Source of the DNA: Prosapia bicincta
Taxonomy: Eukaryota > Arthropoda > Insecta > Hemiptera > Cercopidae
NCBI GenBank assembly: GCA_036971475.1
Contig: JBAIZL010000002.1
Location: 132,899,740 to 132,963,739 of the forward strand
Direction of reading: 5' to 3'
DNA: 64,000 bases
Positions 63,111 to 64,000 of this stretch are shown one piece after another. The stretch's first letter is position 1; every line of letters begins with the position of its first letter. Below the pieces are notes generated by a model. It ran no database searches. It saw only the letters and a program-made list of their open reading frames with translations, and had not been told where the DNA came from. The position numbers were made by a program, and so were the translations under genes.

Positions 63111-64000
63111 CTGAAACATTCAAGGAACATAGATAATTAGTTTCATTTACGCACATACACTCACACTAGTGAATAATATTCTAATCATCTAGTAAATACA
63201 TATCTCAAAATTTATTTTATTTAGTAAGTAGTAAGCTTACTTCAGGTAAATGACGCTACACAAATGTACAATGGCCACTGACCTACTTCCTCTACCTATA
63301 GGTTTTAGATTACCTACGTAACTCCTACCTATCGACAATAGTATTGGACTGTTCACCTTAAAACTACAACCCTATTCTTTGTAAGCAGTAATAGTACATA
63401 TGTATATAGCTTTAATTTTGGTGTAACATATTTTTTTATGAACTATTTATTTAACCCGGGATCGTTCCCACTATAGAAACTCCCGCGATGACTCTCCCGT
63501 TAAGGCAAAACTAATATTTATAATAATTGTTATTAATGTATTTTAAATTATAAATTTAAATTGTATGGATTAAATTAATCTTTAAACTTGTGAATTGATA
63601 TAAAAACAATATAAGAAATACATTTATGGCATTTTTATATTACAAAAAATAGAAATTTGCAAAAGATTTTTTTTTAAATTACAGATAGAAAAATCAGACA
63701 AAAAATTGTCGTAAGGTTGTTGCCAACACAGATATTACGTGATCGCTCGTACATGTTGGCGCTCCTTAACATGGACTGCCACTTCTCTCCCCTGGTTAGC
63801 CTCTCAATCCCGTTATCTACTTGAAATTTGGATAAAAGTTGTCCAACATCCTTGAGAAAGCATATTTAGAAGCTCAGTCGCATAAAACGAAGAGATAAAG
63901 TAATTCCTTCAATGCAACTTAAAATCTTACATTTAATCTAACAAAGGGAGCAATACCGGGTACTTTAAATGTTTCTAATAAACATTAATTATGACGAATT
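63111..64000. other. Intronic stretch at the right edge, nothing recognised
   Basis: This should be intron upstream of the Cys-rich exon. I found no exon ending in phase 1 with a good donor, and no repeat structure. Confidence 0.5.

Overview
The window is AT-rich, intron-rich animal DNA, most likely from an arthropod (probably an insect). The evidence is a split gene whose exons read as a SMRTER/NCoR-type nuclear receptor corepressor with an arthropod-like cysteine-rich stretch and second SANT domain, together with mariner, pogo/Tigger, piggyBac-like, hAT-like and Penelope-like (PLE) elements and long dinucleotide runs. The species cannot be fixed without a search. No bacterial-type operons, rRNA, tRNA or CRISPR were seen.

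The main gene lies on the minus strand and fills the window. Eight exons with matching splice phases can be followed from right to left: 62817-63110, 61572-61879 (SANT2), 61187-61334, 58074-58198, 31836-32159, 15698-15907, 11447-11608 and 1540-1786. They total about 606 codons. The N-terminal part lies beyond the right edge and the C-terminal nuclear-receptor-interacting part beyond the left edge. The introns include one of about 25.9 kb and one of about 15.9 kb. A plus-strand two-exon gene end (1-72 and 4749-4796, with a polyA signal) appears to lie antisense within an intron of this gene or interleaved with it.

The introns are full of repeats. Region 5-10 kb has a MITE and two dead Tigger-type elements. 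Region 9.9-11.2 kb has two large palindromes. Region 13.2-14.2 kb is a piggyBac-like element. Region 16.5-18.1 kb has two PLE endonuclease fragments in inverted orientation around a second MITE copy. Three homogeneous satellite arrays with about 164-, 90- and 100-bp units occupy 21.8-23.3, 24.1-25.4 and 35.8-38.1 kb. A third Tigger derivative lies at 27 kb, foldback repeats at 26, 29, 42 and 50 kb, and a hAT-type MITE at 39 kb. Region 45.3-47.5 kb is a dense cluster of palindromes and PLE pieces separated by (TA)n. Region 52-54 kb is a decayed mariner inside an older Tigger-like element. Region 55.5-60.8 kb has two more PLE-derived inverted dimers.

The most striking theme is a set of palindromic elements, several carrying PLE endonuclease coding. 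Their arms hold a short hairpin followed directly by GAAA, often preceded by a CTGA(T/A)GA-like box. This recalls the hammerhead-ribozyme motifs reported in Penelope-like elements, but with a recurrent extra base or other departures. Many sit directly against (TA)n tracts. Family assignments come from reading motifs only; no database search was possible.
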